Shown: one piece after another, positions 1 through 8,734 of the stretch
How the letters are laid out: every line of letters begins with the position of its first letter
How positions within the stretch are numbered: the stretch's first letter is position 1
Assembly (NCBI GenBank): GCA_900545715.1
Contig: URAJ01000002.1
Coordinates: forward strand, 1 to 64,000
Length of the DNA: 64,000 nucleotides
Direction of reading: 5' to 3'
From: an uncultured Opitutales bacterium
Lineage (GTDB): Bacteria > Verrucomicrobiota > Verrucomicrobiia > Opitutales > Intestinicryptomonadaceae
Notes under the pieces: generated by a model
What the model saw: the letters and a program-made list of their open reading frames with translations, nothing else
Databases searched by the model: none
Told to the model about the DNA's origin: nothing
Position numbers and translations under genes: made by a program

Positions 1-65
1 TCATTAAAATCCACTGACTTTGGTGTTGACCCAAAAAAAGTTAACGCATTTGCGTTAACTTAAAT

Positions 66-150
<85 letters not shown>

Positions 151-333
151 ATTTGAGTTATTTTTAAGCCTCATAATATGGATTATAGGCGGTATATTTG
201 GCAAGCTTTTTTTTGAAAAAAATTCAAATTTCTCTAAATACGTCTAAGCTTTTATATATAAACACTTTTTACGAATTATAAATATAATAATGTTGAAATC
301 TCTAAAACCGATGCTCTAATTCGACCCCTAAAA

Positions 334-1506
334 ATGGAACTACCTAAGCTAAATTATACCCCGATTGTATATCGGATCGCCCTTGGTTGCCTTTTTTTTA
401 ACCAAGGAATTGTATTCGCAACCTGGGCCGGAAGAATTGCAGACGTCAAGGTCAAGCTCAACCTAAACGAAGCGGAGCTCGGAGGAATCCTTTTCGCATT
501 GCCGCTGGGACAGGTTTGCGCGATGGCGCTGTCCGGATATCTCGTGACGCGCTTCGGCAGCAGAATAATAACCCTGATTGCCGGAATATTCTACCCTGCC
601 ATACTCGTAGCCCTCGCGTTCGCAAATTCTGCGACTGCCCTTTTTGCGACATTGATGGCTTTTGGGGTGGCTGCAAATATGAATAATATTTCAATAAATA
701 CACAGGCTGTCGGTGTCGAATGCGTCTATGGACGGTCGATAATGGCGTCATTTCACGGACTGTGGAGTTTGGCGGGCTTTTGCGGCGGGATAATCAGCGC
801 CGTGCTTGTGGCGTGGAATGTCGATATTCTTTCAAATTTTGTTGGAGTTTGTATTTTCAGCATAATTTTGGCGGTTGTCGCGCGCCAGTTCATTCTCCCG
901 GAAGACATAAAGCCAGACCCGGACCCGGCAGACGCCGGAAAAAAGCGTACAATGTTTTCCCCTACTCCTTTTATAATAACACTTGGAATTATCGCATTCG
1001 GGTGCATGAGCTGCGAAGGCACAATGTACGACTGGAGCGTTGTTTATTTTAAGGAAATTATAGGTGCGGACAACGAGACGAGCCGTTTTGGATATATAGC
1101 ATATATGTCTGCAATGGCGTGCGGAAGATTCCTCGGAGACGCATTTATTACGCGATACGGCGTGATGAAAGTGCTGCAATGCAGCGGAGTTCTCGTATTT
1201 ATTGGAATGATAGCTGCCGTTGTATATCCGGACGTTTTAATTTCGTCGCTTGGCTTCTTGCTTGTCGGCGCGGGAGTATCGACAGTTGTGCCGATATGCT
1301 ATAGCATGGCCGGGAAATCGCGCAGAATGAGCTCGGGAATGGCGATAGCGACTGTTTCGACAATAGGCTTTTTCGGATTCTTGATGGGGCCGCCGCTAAT
1401 TGGATTTATAGCGCATGCGTCAAATTTGAGGTGGTCGTTGGCTACAATGGCATGCATAGGAATGTTGGTGACGATTTTGGCGCCAAGGATAAAGTCGCGC
1501 ATTTAG
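334..1506 (+). CDS. MFS transporter (YbjJ-like)
   Basis: A 390-residue polytopic membrane protein with about twelve hydrophobic segments and no signal peptide. The N-terminal stretch FATWAGRIADVKVKLNL followed by a Gly-rich segment and GYLVTRFGSR (the MFS loop 2-3 motif with basic residues) resembles the YbjJ-type branch of the major facilitator superfamily. The substrate cannot be told from sequence; YbjJ-like and fucose-permease-like members move sugars or unknown solutes. The gene stands alone between tRNA-Leu on the other strand and tmRNA downstream. There is no clear Shine-Dalgarno sequence before the ATG, which is common in this window. The N-terminus begins right before the first membrane segment, so the start is credible. 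Confidence 0.85.
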   Translation: MELPKLNYTPIVYRIALGCLFFNQGIVFATWAGRIADVKVKLNLNEAELGGILFALPLGQVCAMALSGYLVTRFGSRIITLIAGIFYPAILVALAFANSATALFATLMAFGVAANMNNISINTQAVGVECVYGRSIMASFHGLWSLAGFCGGIISAVLVAWNVDILSNFVGVCIFSIILAVVARQFILPEDIKPDPDPADAGKKRTMFSPTPFIITLGIIAFGCMSCEGTMYDWSVVYFKEIIGADNETSRFGYIAYMSAMACGRFLGDAFITRYGVMKVLQCSGVLVFIGMIAAVVYPDVLISSLGFLLVGAGVSTVVPICYSMAGKSRRMSSGMAIATVSTIGFFGFLMGPPLIGFIAHASNLRWSLATMACIGMLVTILAPRIKSRI

Positions 1507-1593
1507 TTGGCAAATAAGCAAAAAATACTTGAAAGTTAGAAGGAATTTTACGATAGCATAAAAGAAGTAGGTATAAAAACCAAAAGAAAATAC

Positions 1594-1945
1594 GGGGATG
1601 TTCCGGAATTCGACTTTGGGTTGTAAATTATGCTTGCATGCCGGAGACGACACTTGGCTCCGTAAAAATGTGTCACACAAAACAATAAATGGCGAAGAAT
1701 ACGCTATCGCTGCTTAATTAAGCGGCGCGTCGGCTCTCAGACTCCCGATATGGGAAGCCCGGCGTCGACATCGGGAACAGGGGCAGCGCTTGAACCGTCG
1801 GGGGCGCTGCCGCCACAAACCGGCGGGTGCCGAAGCGAAGGAAGTCTCGACCTAAGCGCTTCGAAAGATTAACCGATGACTAAGCATGTAGAAGGTATGG
1901 TTGAAAACGCTCAGGACGCGGGTTCGACTCCCGCCATCTCCACCA
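1594..1945 (+). ncRNA. ssrA: tmRNA (transfer-messenger RNA)
   Basis: The 5' end GGGGATG pairs with CATCTCC near the 3' end to make the tRNA-like acceptor stem, followed by an encoded ACCA at 1942-1945. The 3' part carries the T-arm GGTTCGACTCC. The mRNA-like part ends in codons for GEEYAIAA followed by TAA (stop at about 1714-1716), the usual hydrophobic AIAA proteolysis tag. Length of about 352 nt is normal. It rescues stalled ribosomes with SmpB and tags the protein for degradation. The upstream edge of the tag is unclear: in the frame that ends in AIAA, no Ala resume codon in the usual setting is obvious (see findings). A T-rich hairpin terminator follows at once. Confidence 0.93.
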
Positions 1946-1951
1946 TTTTCT

Positions 1952-1985
1952 AAAAAGCGGATCCTTTATGGGGTCGCTTTTTTTT
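1952..1985 (+). terminator. Intrinsic terminator of tmRNA
   Basis: Arms AAAAAGCG (1952-1959) and CGCTTTTT (1975-1982) with partial pairing inside (GGATCC against GGGGT region), followed by a T run. It lies 6 nt after the tmRNA CCA end. Confidence 0.75.
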
Positions 1986-2230
1986 GGGCCTTTGTAGAGT
2001 CTGTCATTGGGGGAGGAGTAAAAGGTATGCAAAAGCTTCCCTTCCCTTTTTATCCATTTAGCAGCCTTTGGAGGGTGTGGCTCTCGTAATTCTACAATTT
2101 TGAGAAAAATTGAATTTTTGACGTATGAGAGTTGGCGCGTCGGTTATTTAACGATACTTTGGCTGTTTTATTATTCAATGATGCTGACTTAAATTGTCAG
2201 AGTCGATTATTCTTAAAATCTAACATCTGC
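1986..2230. other. Intergenic, no gene seen
   Basis: AT-rich spacer between the tmRNA terminator and the terminator of the esterase gene. I see only a short hairpin (CTGAC/GTCAG, near 2189-2205). The 62-codon frame running out of tmRNA into this stretch is not credible as a gene. Confidence 0.6.
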
Positions 2231-2263
2231 AAAAAAAGACGAACCGCATAACGGTTCGTCTTT
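2231..2263 (-). terminator. Intrinsic terminator downstream of the CE7-type esterase
   Basis: A perfect 12-bp stem: AAAGACGAACCG (2235-2246) and CGGTTCGTCTTT (2252-2263), loop CATAA. On the minus strand it is followed by seven T (2231-2237), so it ends the esterase transcript that stops at 2314. Confidence 0.85.
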
Positions 2264-2313
2264 GTTTTACACTTTTTATTAAATGTGTGTTTGGGGAACG
2301 ACTGGCTTAACTA

Positions 2314-4251
2314 TTAGTTGTCGTACTTATCGCTAATAATCCATTGCTGCGGATTCTTGGGAACATATCCGTGCGTAGAACCCTGCACCCATTTTATTTT
2401 CTTGGGGGCTTTTATATTGTTGTAGAGCACTGCAAGCCCCGACGGCGGGCATGTGTAGTCGCCAAGCCCGGCCCTGGATATCACTGTTTTGCACTTTATG
2501 CGCTTGCCGTGGTTTGCGGCATCGTAATACCCGAGCGCCGGGACGTATTGGGGGCGCCATCCGCCAAGCCTTCCTATCGTAGGTCCGGCGAAATCGCAGC
2601 ACCAAGTTATGGAGGAGTCAGCCTCGGTGACATCGGGATCCAATCCTGCCGCCCATATAGTTTGCAGGCCTCCCTGGCTGCCGCCTGAAACTTTCAAATC
2701 TTTACCGTTCCATTGCGGAAGCGATTTCAAAAATTCGAGCGAACGCAGCAGGCGCAGCACCATTCCGTTAAAATACGCCTCTTCGGGATTCGAGTTTTGC
2801 TTCGGATCAAAAGCGTAAATATGGCCGTTTGACTTTATCCCTTCAAAGAATTTGTCGTAATATTGTTTGTCTTTTCCAAGATCGTATCCGTGGGCGTTGA
2901 CGTCGAAGCGTATTGCCCCGCCCCACCCTTTGGGCGCCTTTTGGACGTGCGTTCCGTATCCATGGTAAGACGCTTGTGCGGGGAGCGATTTTTCGGCGGC
3001 TCCGGCTGGAATTGTAAGGTATCCAGTCACAGGCCTCGGCCCGGCGCAGTCGATAGTGACGGCGTACACTTCCGGATTGGCTCCCTCGGCGCTTACTTTT
3101 TCCATCTTATATTTCATCGGAACTTTCTTTAAGCGCTCTTTCTGTTTTTGCCAGAATGCGTCGAAATCTTCGGGTTCCGGAACAGCTTCTTTTATCTTGG
3201 AAATTTCAACTCCTGCACCGCCGTCAAAAAATATTCTCTCTTTTTTATCTTTTGAAGTCTTTGTCACTTGTTTGCCGCGCGAATTGAGCAGGTTTGCGGT
3301 CAGCCTTACAAACCCGGGTTTGCCGAGTTTTGTCTTTATCGCAACGGGTTTGTCGGGCGATATTTCGCTCGTGCCGCTTTCGGTTAGCCCGTCGTCTCCG
3401 GTTCTCGTCCACTTAAACGAGTATGGCTTTTTCGGCGCGGGCTGGCATCCGAAGTCGATTGTAAAGGTGAATGTCATTTCTTCATTCGGAGAGTAGTCGA
3501 GTTTGTCGCTTACGGCCCTGAAATCGATTTTATTCGAGTCTATCGGGGTTACCTTTTGGAATTTTGCATTCTTAAACTTTGCAACAACGTACAATTCGGC
3601 AGACTCGAGTTTTTCCGCAGACTTTGAAAATGTCCAGTCGAGATGTCCGCCTGCGGGATTGTTGCCTATCCCGATGTCGGGTGAGCCTTGATTAAAATTG
3701 TTGAAGGCAATTACGGTCTCTTTTTGCAGATAGTTGTGTATTTGCATTGAGCCGTATCCGCCGTCTTTTGAGGGCTCGTCGCCAAAGTCGAATGCGCCGG
3801 TCGCGTTGGGAATTTTCATTACGTTTGCGCCGCCGTAGTTGTAGGGCCAAAATTCTATATTTCCCTTTTCAAATTTCCCCGTTTTTACTTTGCCGTTGCC
3901 GAAAACCTCCATATTGTTTACGTAGGTTTGAATTGTTCCGCTTCCGTAGTCGGGGACCCCAATTTTTGCCAAATCTTGCGTGAACGGGTCGAAAGATGCA
4001 AACGCCCACGTCTTGCTGCCGTCTTTGGCGGTAGTTTTAAGCAGATACCCGATTTTTACAACTTCCCCTGTTATGCCTTCGGAGTTGTCCACTTGGTATC
4101 CTTCTTTTGCATAATTTTTGGGATTTAATTTGTATACGAGTTCATACCCCTTGGCCTGCGGAACGAGCTCGAGCAGTTCCGGAACCTCGGCGCACGCTAT
4201 TGAAAGCGACGCGCAAAACGCCGCAACATACGCAAGTTGTTTTTTTCTCAT
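2314..4251 (-). CDS. Secreted acetyl xylan esterase / AXE1 (CE7-type) with N-terminal extension
   Basis: A 645-residue exported protein: Sec signal peptide at residues 1-21 (ends SIACA), a beta-rich N-terminal part of about 340 residues, then an alpha/beta-hydrolase domain of the AXE1/cephalosporin-C deacetylase type starting near FDAFWQKQ. The catalytic triad is visible as Ser525 in GGSQGG, Asp598 in GLGDYTCPPSG and His627 in STHGY. Members of this family remove acetyl groups from xylo-oligosaccharides and other small acetylated substrates; the exact substrate is not shown. It is about twice the length of a bare CE7 enzyme because of the N-terminal region, which looks like Ig-like or carbohydrate-binding beta domains. 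It is divergent from the GH5-like gene, and the neighbours (glycosidase, mannonate dehydratase, lactonase) suggest breakdown of acetylated glucuronoxylan-like glycans. Clear terminator downstream. Confidence 0.88.
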   Translation of the reverse strand: MRKKQLAYVAAFCASLSIACAEVPELLELVPQAKGYELVYKLNPKNYAKEGYQVDNSEGITGEVVKIGYLLKTTAKDGSKTWAFASFDPFTQDLAKIGVPDYGSGTIQTYVNNMEVFGNGKVKTGKFEKGNIEFWPYNYGGANVMKIPNATGAFDFGDEPSKDGGYGSMQIHNYLQKETVIAFNNFNQGSPDIGIGNNPAGGHLDWTFSKSAEKLESAELYVVAKFKNAKFQKVTPIDSNKIDFRAVSDKLDYSPNEEMTFTFTIDFGCQPAPKKPYSFKWTRTGDDGLTESGTSEISPDKPVAIKTKLGKPGFVRLTANLLNSRGKQVTKTSKDKKERIFFDGGAGVEISKIKEAVPEPEDFDAFWQKQKERLKKVPMKYKMEKVSAEGANPEVYAVTIDCAGPRPVTGYLTIPAGAAEKSLPAQASYHGYGTHVQKAPKGWGGAIRFDVNAHGYDLGKDKQYYDKFFEGIKSNGHIYAFDPKQNSNPEEAYFNGMVLRLLRSLEFLKSLPQWNGKDLKVSGGSQGGLQTIWAAGLDPDVTEADSSITWCCDFAGPTIGRLGGWRPQYVPALGYYDAANHGKRIKCKTVISRAGLGDYTCPPSGLAVLYNNIKAPKKIKWVQGSTHGYVPKNPQQWIISDKYDN

Positions 4252-4397
4252 AGATGTTTTGTTTATATATTAACCTAAAATTGGAAGGTATAATAAAACA
4301 TTATTTTTCTAATACAAGTATTCTTTTATCCTGTTCCATTAGGGGAAACTTGCAATACGCTCTTGCATTTTTTACTAAAATTTACAAAGCTTTCCAA

Positions 4398-5843
4398 ATG
4401 TTTATGAATACTAAGTTTTTTAGTTTTTTTTTCGTTTTTTGCGCCACTATTGCGAGCTATTCCGGCTATGGGGACGGATTTGTAAGGGTTTCTGAAAAGA
4501 ATCCCAATTATTTTGAGCTTTCAGACTCGTCCGCCTATATCCCCTTGGGTTACAATCTGTCATTCCCACGTTTTTGGGACAAGCTTTCGGAAGAGGAGTC
4601 TTTCGCGATGATAGAAAAGCACCTAAAAAATATTGCGGAAAACGGTGGCAATTACGCCAGAATATGGATATCGCACCCTTTCTATGAAATTGAGGATTCG
4701 CGCCCGGGAGTTTACAATCCAAAAAAATTCGCGAGAATCGACCGCTTGGTGGGGCTTGCGCAAAAATATGGAGTCCGCCTAAAAATATGCCTCGAGCATT
4801 TCAGGAATATTAGAAAATATAGACCAGCCGAAAACGAGTCCGGCCTTCAGACCCATATTTTTCAGCGCCCCGCATACGCCGGCGAATTTGCCAATATGAA
4901 GGAATATTTTTCCTCACAAAAAGGGCGCGACTTATTCTTCAACCGCTTCGAAGCACTCTTTAAAAAATATTCCGACAATCCCATAATTTTCGCATGGGAG
5001 CTGTGGAACGAGCAAAACACAGTCCAAGCCGATGCAAAAGTCGTAAAAGAATGGGAAAAATATATGTTTAAGCGCATGGGCGAGGTATGCAAAAATCAAA
5101 TGATTGTAAACAGCTACGGAAGCCTCGATTCCGACTCCTCAAAAAAAGCCTATAAATTTTACTACAATGATAGCTCCAATATGATCGCCGCCGTCCACAG
5201 GTATCTCGACGAGGGCGCGGCATACGACGTTTGCCACGGGCCTGTCGATTTGGCGGCTGCCGACGCTATAAAAGAAATCAAAGAAATGTATCCTGAACAC
5301 CCCGCGCTGCTCGCCGAAACCGGCGCTGTCCAGCCCAAGCATTCTGGGCCTTGGCGCTATTACGACGCCGACACCGACGGCATTATTTTTCACGACGCCC
5401 TATACACTCCGTTCTTCTGCGGCTCCGCGGGCGGCGGGCAACCTTGGCACTGGGACGTGTATATTTATAAGCATGAACTATGGCGCCATCTAAAGCCCTT
5501 TTCCGCGCTGCTTGAAAAAATCGACCCGCGCGACGAAGATTTTAAGCCTTTCAGGGCCGACACAAAAAAACTGCGCGTCTATGCGCTCGACGGCAAAAAA
5601 ACTCTCCTCGCTTTCGCCCGGGATATCGACAACAACTGGGTAAACGAGTTTGAAAAAGGCATAAAACCCTCAGAAATTTCTGGTGAAACCATCGATTTTA
5701 CGAATGCAGTAAAAGGCAGAAAAATATCAAAAGTGCGCGTCTATGACTTATGGGGCGACGAGGTTAACTCTGCTGAACCTTCGGCAAAAGTTTCTCTCCC
5801 GCCGTTTAAAAGGTCCTGTGCCGTAAGAATTGATTTTGAATAA
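4398..5843 (+). CDS. Secreted GH5-like glycoside hydrolase
   Basis: The reading frame is open from 4254, but the first 48 residues do not look like a protein start. Starting at 4398 (or 4404) gives a clean signal peptide, MNTKFFSFFFVFCATIAS. The TIM-barrel domain shows clan GH-A features: acid/base Glu205 in WELWNEQN, a His in AVHRYLD, and the nucleophile Glu307 in LLAETGA. A C-terminal beta domain of about 100 residues (from KPFRADTKKL) follows. Family GH5-like cellulase/mannanase folds fit best; whether it cuts glucan, mannan or xylan is not visible. It lies opposite the acetyl esterase with 146 bp between starts and leads into the mannonate dehydratase gene, so it probably belongs to a glycan-use cluster. 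Confidence 0.85.
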   Translation: MFMNTKFFSFFFVFCATIASYSGYGDGFVRVSEKNPNYFELSDSSAYIPLGYNLSFPRFWDKLSEEESFAMIEKHLKNIAENGGNYARIWISHPFYEIEDSRPGVYNPKKFARIDRLVGLAQKYGVRLKICLEHFRNIRKYRPAENESGLQTHIFQRPAYAGEFANMKEYFSSQKGRDLFFNRFEALFKKYSDNPIIFAWELWNEQNTVQADAKVVKEWEKYMFKRMGEVCKNQMIVNSYGSLDSDSSKKAYKFYYNDSSNMIAAVHRYLDEGAAYDVCHGPVDLAAADAIKEIKEMYPEHPALLAETGAVQPKHSGPWRYYDADTDGIIFHDALYTPFFCGSAGGGQPWHWDVYIYKHELWRHLKPFSALLEKIDPRDEDFKPFRADTKKLRVYALDGKKTLLAFARDIDNNWVNEFEKGIKPSEISGETIDFTNAVKGRKISKVRVYDLWGDEVNSAEPSAKVSLPPFKRSCAVRIDFE

Positions 5844-5922
5844 AATTCTTCCGCACAGTGCGCTCAAAAATATAGTTTTCCCCTCTTTTATTAAGTTAGA
5901 AAGTACTTATTTTAGCGGAAAA

Positions 5923-6909
5923 ATGAAACCCGTTATGCTAATACCCCCGAACGTTGCCGGGCTGCCGCAATTGGCGGCCCAGATGGGTATAAAGTCGGCA
6001 GTGACAAAAGCTACGTCGGAACTGTCGGGGTTGTTGCCACCATACGACTTTGATTCCCTTAAAAAAATTCGGGAAAATTTCCGCGATTGCGGCGTAAACT
6101 TGTGCGGGCTTGAAGGCGACCAGTTTGATATGTCGCCGATAAAGCTCGGCCTTCCCGACAGGGACGAATGGATTGAGCGCTACGCCCAAATGGTTCGCAA
6201 TATGGGCAGTCTCGGAATGGACCTCCTTTGCCTAAATTGGATGGCGGTAGTCGGCTGGTTCCGCACCGACGCCGAAACGCCGACAAGAGGCGGCGCGCTC
6301 ACCACGTCTTTTGACTTTTCAAAGGCTCCGGACGGTCAGAAGGACAAGCAAATATCCGAGGGCGACTTGCTTAAAAACCTCTCGTATTTTCTCGACGCAA
6401 TACTGCCAATAGCGGAAAGCGAGGGGGTTAAAATGGCCCTCCACCCGGACGATCCCCCGCTCTCCCCCTTTTGTGGAGTCGGCCGCATATTGAAATCGCG
6501 CGCGGACTACGAAAAAATTTTTGCCCTCCACAATTCCGAAAATCTTGGAGTCACATTTTGCCAGGCAACTTTTAAATTGGCAGGCGAAGACTTAAAACAG
6601 TTGTCGGAAGACTGGATAAAGCGCAAAAAGATATTTTTTATACGTATAAGAGACATCGTAGGAACCGCAAAAAATTTCACTGAAGTTTTTATAGACGAGA
6701 ACCCGGGTTTTGTATCGGAGATGCTCGCCCATTATGCCGCGTGCGGCTACGACGGCCCAATACGCTCCGACCACGCCCCTGCCATGGGAGTTGAAACACA
6801 GTCGGACTTTGGCGGCGGCGTTTCCGTCGGGTACCAGCCGAACGGACAGATTTTTTCTTACGGGTATATAAAAGGCTGCTGCGACGCCTTAAAAATACCC
6901 CTCGAATAA
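5923..6909 (+). CDS. uxuA: Mannonate dehydratase (UxuA family)
   Basis: A 328-residue TIM-barrel protein of the UxuA/xylose-isomerase-like family. MKPVMLIPPNVAG at the N-terminus, GVNLCGLEGDQ, MALHPDDPPLSPFCGVGRIL and IRSDHAPAMG match family metal- and substrate-binding blocks. UxuA dehydrates D-mannonate to 2-keto-3-deoxygluconate in glucuronate catabolism. The frame is open from 5830, overlapping the GH gene, but homology begins at the ATG at 5923. The SMP-30 gene starts 2 nt after its stop, so the two are surely cotranscribed. Several UxuA-like proteins have other or low activities, so the exact substrate is inferred from the family. E. coli UxuA is longer (about 394 residues); this is a short-form member. 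Confidence 0.85.
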   Translation: MKPVMLIPPNVAGLPQLAAQMGIKSAVTKATSELSGLLPPYDFDSLKKIRENFRDCGVNLCGLEGDQFDMSPIKLGLPDRDEWIERYAQMVRNMGSLGMDLLCLNWMAVVGWFRTDAETPTRGGALTTSFDFSKAPDGQKDKQISEGDLLKNLSYFLDAILPIAESEGVKMALHPDDPPLSPFCGVGRILKSRADYEKIFALHNSENLGVTFCQATFKLAGEDLKQLSEDWIKRKKIFFIRIRDIVGTAKNFTEVFIDENPGFVSEMLAHYAACGYDGPIRSDHAPAMGVETQSDFGGGVSVGYQPNGQIFSYGYIKGCCDALKIPLE

Positions 6910-6911
6910 AA

Positions 6912-7721
6912 ATGAACAAAATTTTGCTTTCAAATTTAGATTTCCCCGAAGGGCCGGCTGTCGGTAAAAACGGGGAAATTTGGTTTGTTGAACTTCACGG
7001 CGGAAATGTCTGCCGGCATATTCCCGGCTCGGATACGCGCCGCTTTCATATCGAGGGCGGAAAGCCAAACGGCATAGCAGTTGATTCAAAAGGAGAAATA
7101 TGGTTTTGCGACGCAGGCAACGATTGCGTTAGCGCTCTTTCGCCCTCCAATGAGAAAGTTCGGACAATGTGCGCGGAAATAGGCGGCGAAAAACTTGCGC
7201 ATCCGAACGACCTCGCATTTGACTCGCTTGGGAATTTGCTTTTTACATGCCCCGGGGAATCGCGCACTTCTCCGACCGGATATGTTTGCGCGCTCTCGAA
7301 AGAAGGCGTTAAAAAAATAATAGACGGAAAGTTTTTTCCAAACGGCCTCGCTTTTACGCCCGACGGGAAATCGCTTGTAATTGCCGAAACCTACAAAAAA
7401 AGGCTCTGGAAAGGCGACTGGAATCCCGAAACCCTCGAATGGTCAAACCCGCGGATTTTTGCAGAAACCGGCGGCAATATCGGCCCCGACGGAATGGCTT
7501 TTGGAGACGACGGAAATTTGTACGTTGCAGTCTTTGGAGGTGGGGCTGTAAAAATCGTGTCCCCGGAAGGTAAGATTGCGGGCGAAATAAAGCTTGAGGG
7601 GCAAAACCCAAGCAACTGCGCCTTTATCCCGGGCGGCGGGCTGCTAATAACGGAAACGGAAAAGTCGCAGCTTTTGCTTGCCGATATAAATGTTGGCCCC
7701 GGAGGCTTGTTTTACGCTTAG
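6912..7721 (+). CDS. SMP-30/gluconolactonase family protein
   Basis: A 269-residue six-bladed beta-propeller of the SMP-30/Gnl/LRE type: FPEGPAVGKNGEIWFVE (metal Glu), KPNGIAVDSKGEIWFCD, HPNDLAFDSLGNLLFT (Asn ligand), FFPNGLAFTPDGKSLVIAET and GPDGMAFGDDGNLYVA (Asp). These are the positions that bind Ca/Zn in sugar lactonases. No signal peptide, so cytoplasmic. It begins 2 nt after uxuA, which suggests it opens an aldonolactone in the same uronate or aldonate pathway. A strong bidirectional hairpin follows. Confidence 0.87.
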   Translation: MNKILLSNLDFPEGPAVGKNGEIWFVELHGGNVCRHIPGSDTRRFHIEGGKPNGIAVDSKGEIWFCDAGNDCVSALSPSNEKVRTMCAEIGGEKLAHPNDLAFDSLGNLLFTCPGESRTSPTGYVCALSKEGVKKIIDGKFFPNGLAFTPDGKSLVIAETYKKRLWKGDWNPETLEWSNPRIFAETGGNIGPDGMAFGDDGNLYVAVFGGGAVKIVSPEGKIAGEIKLEGQNPSNCAFIPGGGLLITETEKSQLLLADINVGPGGLFYA

Positions 7722-7757
7722 GAGGGGGAAAGGAAAATCCTCTTTCGGCAAAATAGT

Positions 7758-7803
7758 ATTTTACGGGCGCGAATACCCTGCTCCGCGCCCGTAAAATTTT
7801 ATA
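7758..7803. terminator. Bidirectional terminator between convergent genes
   Basis: A perfect 14-bp stem, ATTTTACGGGCGCG (7758-7771) with CGCGCCCGTAAAAT (7784-7797), flanked by A/T runs on both sides. It sits between the SMP-30 gene (plus) and the MBL-fold gene (minus), so it can serve both. Confidence 0.85.
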
Positions 7804-7837
7804 TTTTCCTTAAAATGCGGCAGCTATATTTGCCGTA

Positions 7838-8623
7838 TTAAAATTCAAGAATCTCTCCGTCGGAGGGAATGATTAACGAATCGGAAAGGCCGTTTTCCTC
7901 GGCGAATTTTTTTAACGCTTTTCTATCGAGAGTTGCATGGGCAACTGTGTCCATATGGCTTGCGACCAATTTTACGCTTGGCGCATATTTGTGAAATTCC
8001 GCAACGTCTCGGGTACCCATAATTATTGAACCGCTATGTTCAAACCTCGCGTCGGCAGAGTTTAGCACTGCGATGTCCGGCTTAAATTCGTCTATGGCTT
8101 TCTTTACGCAATCGTGCCAAATTGTATCCCCTGCGATATACAAGGTTTTTTCTTTGGCGGATTTAAACACAATCCCCATGGCTTCGTGTCTTATCCCTGC
8201 CGCTTTAAAATAGGGCATAGTAGTCTCTTCTATGCCGTGCATGCAGCCGGTTTTGTATAGTTTGACATCTCCAAAAACAGTCCCAGTTTCACTTACAATT
8301 TCCGTATCCTTAAAGCCCAAATTCCCCAATATTTTCTGGTCGTAGGAATCCTGGATGAAAATCTTTATTTCTTTGGGCAAAAATTTTGCCGCGTATTCGT
8401 CAAAGTGGTCGATGTGGTAGTGCGTCATTATGACTGCATCGACGCCTTTGATTATCTCGTCCACCGGCATAGGCAAATCGCAGAGAGGCCAGCGGATATC
8501 GGGCGTAAAGCACATTGGTATTGGGTCGTAGGCGTCTTTGGGTGCGAAAAGAGGATCGGTCAAAAACACCTTTCCACCGAATGTTATTTTGAGTGTGGCG
8601 TTTCTTATTTCTTGGATTTTCAT
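7838..8623 (-). CDS. MBL-fold metal-dependent hydrolase (UlaG/UPF0173-like)
   Basis: A 261-residue single-domain metallo-beta-lactamase-fold protein. The metal motif HYHIDH (HxHxDH), then a His in GCMHGIE, Asp in IAGDTIWHD, and a late His in ASHMD, match the UlaG-like branch that acts on phospho-lactones or unknown small substrates. No signal peptide, so cytoplasmic. It is transcribed away from the MerR-family gene and a 25-bp palindrome lies only 18 bp upstream of its ATG, so the regulator probably controls it. Substrate unknown. Confidence 0.85.
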   Translation of the reverse strand: MKIQEIRNATLKITFGGKVFLTDPLFAPKDAYDPIPMCFTPDIRWPLCDLPMPVDEIIKGVDAVIMTHYHIDHFDEYAAKFLPKEIKIFIQDSYDQKILGNLGFKDTEIVSETGTVFGDVKLYKTGCMHGIEETTMPYFKAAGIRHEAMGIVFKSAKEKTLYIAGDTIWHDCVKKAIDEFKPDIAVLNSADARFEHSGSIIMGTRDVAEFHKYAPSVKLVASHMDTVAHATLDRKALKKFAEENGLSDSLIIPSDGEILEF

Positions 8624-8641
8624 AGTTTTTTGAATATTTGC

Positions 8642-8666
8642 AAACCCTATAATTGATATAGGGTTT
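8642..8666. promoter_or_regulatory. Candidate MerR-family operator (25-bp palindrome)
   Basis: A perfect dyad: AAACCCTATA (8642-8651), spacer ATTGA, TATAGGGTTT (8657-8666). It sits in the divergent region between the MBL-fold gene and the merR-type gene. MerR-family operators are dyads of this size lying inside long promoter spacers. A TATAAT-like hexamer (8648-8653) lies within it, but I could not assign a convincing -35 pair, so exact promoter placement is open. Confidence 0.65.
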
Positions 8667-8734
8667 TAAAGTGCAATAAAAAAATTGCGAAAGGGCATTT
8701 GACATAGATTGGCGCCGCCATATAAGCAGATTGT

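Noticed and set aside
1901-2089. 62-residue frame starting inside tmRNA
   Set aside because: It overlaps the tRNA-like end and terminator of tmRNA and has no protein-like features.
4254-4397. First 48 codons of the longest GH5-like frame
   Set aside because: They would precede the signal peptide and have no conserved features; start moved to 4398.
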